Assembly: GCA_021775715.1 (NCBI GenBank)
Contig: JAJFHI010000070.1
Span: forward strand, 1-5,518
DNA from: Hyphomicrobiaceae bacterium
GTDB lineage: Bacteria; Pseudomonadota; Alphaproteobacteria; Rhizobiales; Hyphomicrobiaceae
Reading direction: 5' to 3'
Length of the DNA: 5,518 bases
Part shown: one piece after another, positions 4,366 through 5,518 of the stretch
Position numbering within the stretch: the first letter of the stretch is position 1
Layout: the number at the start of each line of letters is the position of its first letter
The notes under the pieces: generated by a model
Told to the model about the DNA's origin: nothing
Seen by the model: only the letters and a program-made list of their open reading frames with translations
Database searches by the model: none
Position numbers and translations under genes: made by a program

Positions 4366-5067
4366 ATGGGACCGAAGCTGCGAAAACTCACATTGGCTGT
4401 GTTCTCGGTTTTGACAGTTGGTTTCTTTGTCAATCTGCACTTCATGCAAGTCGCCAACAGTGATGGTGTGATCGGCCAGCGCAGTGTCGCAGATTTGGCG
4501 CCAGCCAATCTCAAGGCAACGAGGACGGCGCCAGTTCTAGGCGCGGCTGATTCCGCGGCACGTCCCGACGCCACATCGAAACAGGGTGTGATCGTTCTCA
4601 ATGCCGGGATCAAATCTCAAACGACAAGAGCGATACAACGCGAATTGCGCTCGCGCGGTTATGATGCCGGTGAAGCGGATGGCGTGCCGAGCCTGGCCAC
4701 CCGCGCCGCCATTATGGCCTACGAGCATGACCATGGATTTCAATTGACCGGCACGCCGAACAAAACGCTGCTGCAGCGAATTATGCACGGCGCGACGTCC
4801 GTCTCAGGTTCGTCCACCGCGCCGCAAGCTGATGAGCCCATTGCCATCGCACAGCAGAGGGCACAGGTCGTGCGCACGGTGCAGCAGTCTCTGACGGCTG
4901 TTGGTTATCGGCCGGGTTCTGTCGACGGGCGCATGGGCGAAGCGACGGCAAGGGCTATTCGTGAATTCGAAATCGACCAAGACCTGCCTGAGACCGGCCG
5001 TATATCCGGGAGCTTAATTTCTCGCCTCGCAAAGCTTGCAGGCCAGGGCCAATTGGCAAGTCGGTAA
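4366..5067 (+). CDS. Membrane-anchored protein with two peptidoglycan-binding domains
   Basis: The 233-residue product starts with a short basic stretch and a hydrophobic segment (about 8-27), a signal anchor that would put the rest in the periplasm. After a disordered Ala/Pro/Thr linker come two PG_binding_1-type repeats: residues about 84-141 (TRAIQRELRSRGYDAGEADG to LLQRIM) and about 163-224 (VRTVQQSLTAVGYRPGSVDG to LISRLAKL). Both keep the usual order: helix, G-Y, xxDG, a second ATRAAI or ATARAI helix, then a TG before the last helix. No catalytic domain (amidase, transglycosylase, L,D-transpeptidase) follows, so it is probably a wall-binding or scaffold protein. ATG 4366 is preferred because GGTGA (4355-4359) sits six bases upstream; GTG 4360 would be too close to that site. 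The CtrA-type box upstream suggests cell-cycle control. It lies 63 bases before the DUF1491 gene. Confidence 0.87.
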   Translation: MGPKLRKLTLAVFSVLTVGFFVNLHFMQVANSDGVIGQRSVADLAPANLKATRTAPVLGAADSAARPDATSKQGVIVLNAGIKSQTTRAIQRELRSRGYDAGEADGVPSLATRAAIMAYEHDHGFQLTGTPNKTLLQRIMHGATSVSGSSTAPQADEPIAIAQQRAQVVRTVQQSLTAVGYRPGSVDGRMGEATARAIREFEIDQDLPETGRISGSLISRLAKLAGQGQLASR

Positions 5068-5119
5068 CGGGCTGAGCGCAAATCACTTGGCGTCTAGAAA
5101 TTCGACCGCAGCTGATATA

Positions 5120-5129
5120 GATCATGATC
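5120..5129. repeat. Perfect palindrome GATCATGATC abutting the DUF1491 start
   Basis: This 10-base palindrome ends one base before the ATG at 5131, where a Shine-Dalgarno would be expected. It could be an operator, a small mRNA structure or chance; it holds two GATC tetramers. Confidence 0.4.
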
Positions 5130-5130
5130 C

Positions 5131-5502
5131 ATGCGACTAAAAGCACACATATGGGTGAAGTCTTATCTGCGTCGTTGCCAAGTGCAGGGGTGTTTTGCAG
5201 CCGTTGTTCGTCACGGCCACGATGATGCCGGTGCTATATACATCCGCATCAACTTGTTGAACGGCATGTCGAAACTGTTCGCGCCGGCTCCAATGGGTTT
5301 TGATGATGACAGCACAAGTCTCCTGAGTACCGGCCGGCAATGGATGGCGGCGATCGATGATATGCCAGCTGATGACGCCCGCATTGAAATGCTCATACAG
5401 CAGCAGATGCAACTTGATCCCGACTTCTGGGTTGTCGAAGTTGAAGATCGTGATGGTCGTGATTTTCTCGATGAAGAGTTGCTTCACCCTGACGTGAGGT
5501 AA
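5131..5502 (+). CDS. DUF1491 family protein
   Basis: The complete 123-residue product fits the DUF1491 family of alphaproteobacteria. It shows the N-terminal MRLKAHIWVKSYLRRC (1-16), then CFAAVVRHGHDDAGAIYIRI (21-40), a short LFAPAP turn (49-54) and the C-terminal DPDFWVVEVEDRDGRDFL (96-113). No signal peptide or membrane segment is present, so it is probably cytosolic, and the tail is acidic. The function of the family is not established. The start is fixed at ATG 5131: an in-frame TGA lies directly upstream (5125-5127), and the family's usual N-terminus begins here. No Shine-Dalgarno is visible, since the preceding bases form a GATCATGATC palindrome, so translation may be weak or depend on another mechanism. 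It follows the peptidoglycan-binding gene on the same strand after 63 bases with no evident terminator, so the two may be co-transcribed. Confidence 0.88.
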   Translation: MRLKAHIWVKSYLRRCQVQGCFAAVVRHGHDDAGAIYIRINLLNGMSKLFAPAPMGFDDDSTSLLSTGRQWMAAIDDMPADDARIEMLIQQQMQLDPDFWVVEVEDRDGRDFLDEELLHPDVR

Positions 5503-5518
5503 GTCGGCAACGATCGGC

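Noticed and set aside
4781..4789. TTATGCACG, an eight-of-nine match to a DnaA box
   Set aside because: It lies inside the peptidoglycan-binding gene, is a single copy and is explained by the codons there; one near match in 5.5 kb is expected by chance.

Overview
The window looks like chromosomal DNA of an alphaproteobacterium, most likely of the order Hyphomicrobiales (Rhizobiales). Four things point there: a MucR/Ros-type regulator, three proteins of families largely confined to alphaproteobacteria (DUF6456, DUF5330, DUF1491), a full-length CtrA-type box (TTAA-N7-TTAA), and moderately GC-rich coding sequence. The family assignments are recognition by eye from the translations; no search was run. 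There is no rRNA, tRNA, CRISPR array, transposase or integrase.

Layout, left to right. On the minus strand, msrB (methionine sulfoxide reductase B) reads towards the 5' end of an oligopeptidase B gene (ptrB) that is cut by the left edge. A 307-base divergent gap, holding an operator-like palindrome, separates msrB from a plus-strand mucR-like regulator. After a 371-base gap with several small repeats comes a tight plus-strand pair: a small protein that consists essentially of the DnaA DNA-binding domain without the ATPase, then a DUF6456 protein whose start codon overlaps the first gene's stop codon by one base. This pair converges on two minus-strand genes: sufE (sulfur acceptor and activator of the cysteine desulfurase, Fe-S cluster assembly) and a small membrane-anchored or secreted DUF5330 protein. 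A 324-base divergent gap follows, with a perfect CtrA-type box and a repeated TTGGTGC(T) motif. The window ends with two plus-strand genes: a membrane-anchored protein with two peptidoglycan-binding repeats and a DUF1491 protein.

The most interesting parts are the ATPase-less DnaA-like protein coupled to DUF6456, which could compete for or read DnaA boxes, and the CtrA-type box within a set of repeated octamers in front of the peptidoglycan-binding gene, which suggests cell-cycle control of an envelope protein. The mucR product also lacks a recognisable fourth zinc ligand. The left part (ptrB, msrB, sufE) is ordinary housekeeping. No intrinsic terminator with a clear stem and T-run was found at any gene end.
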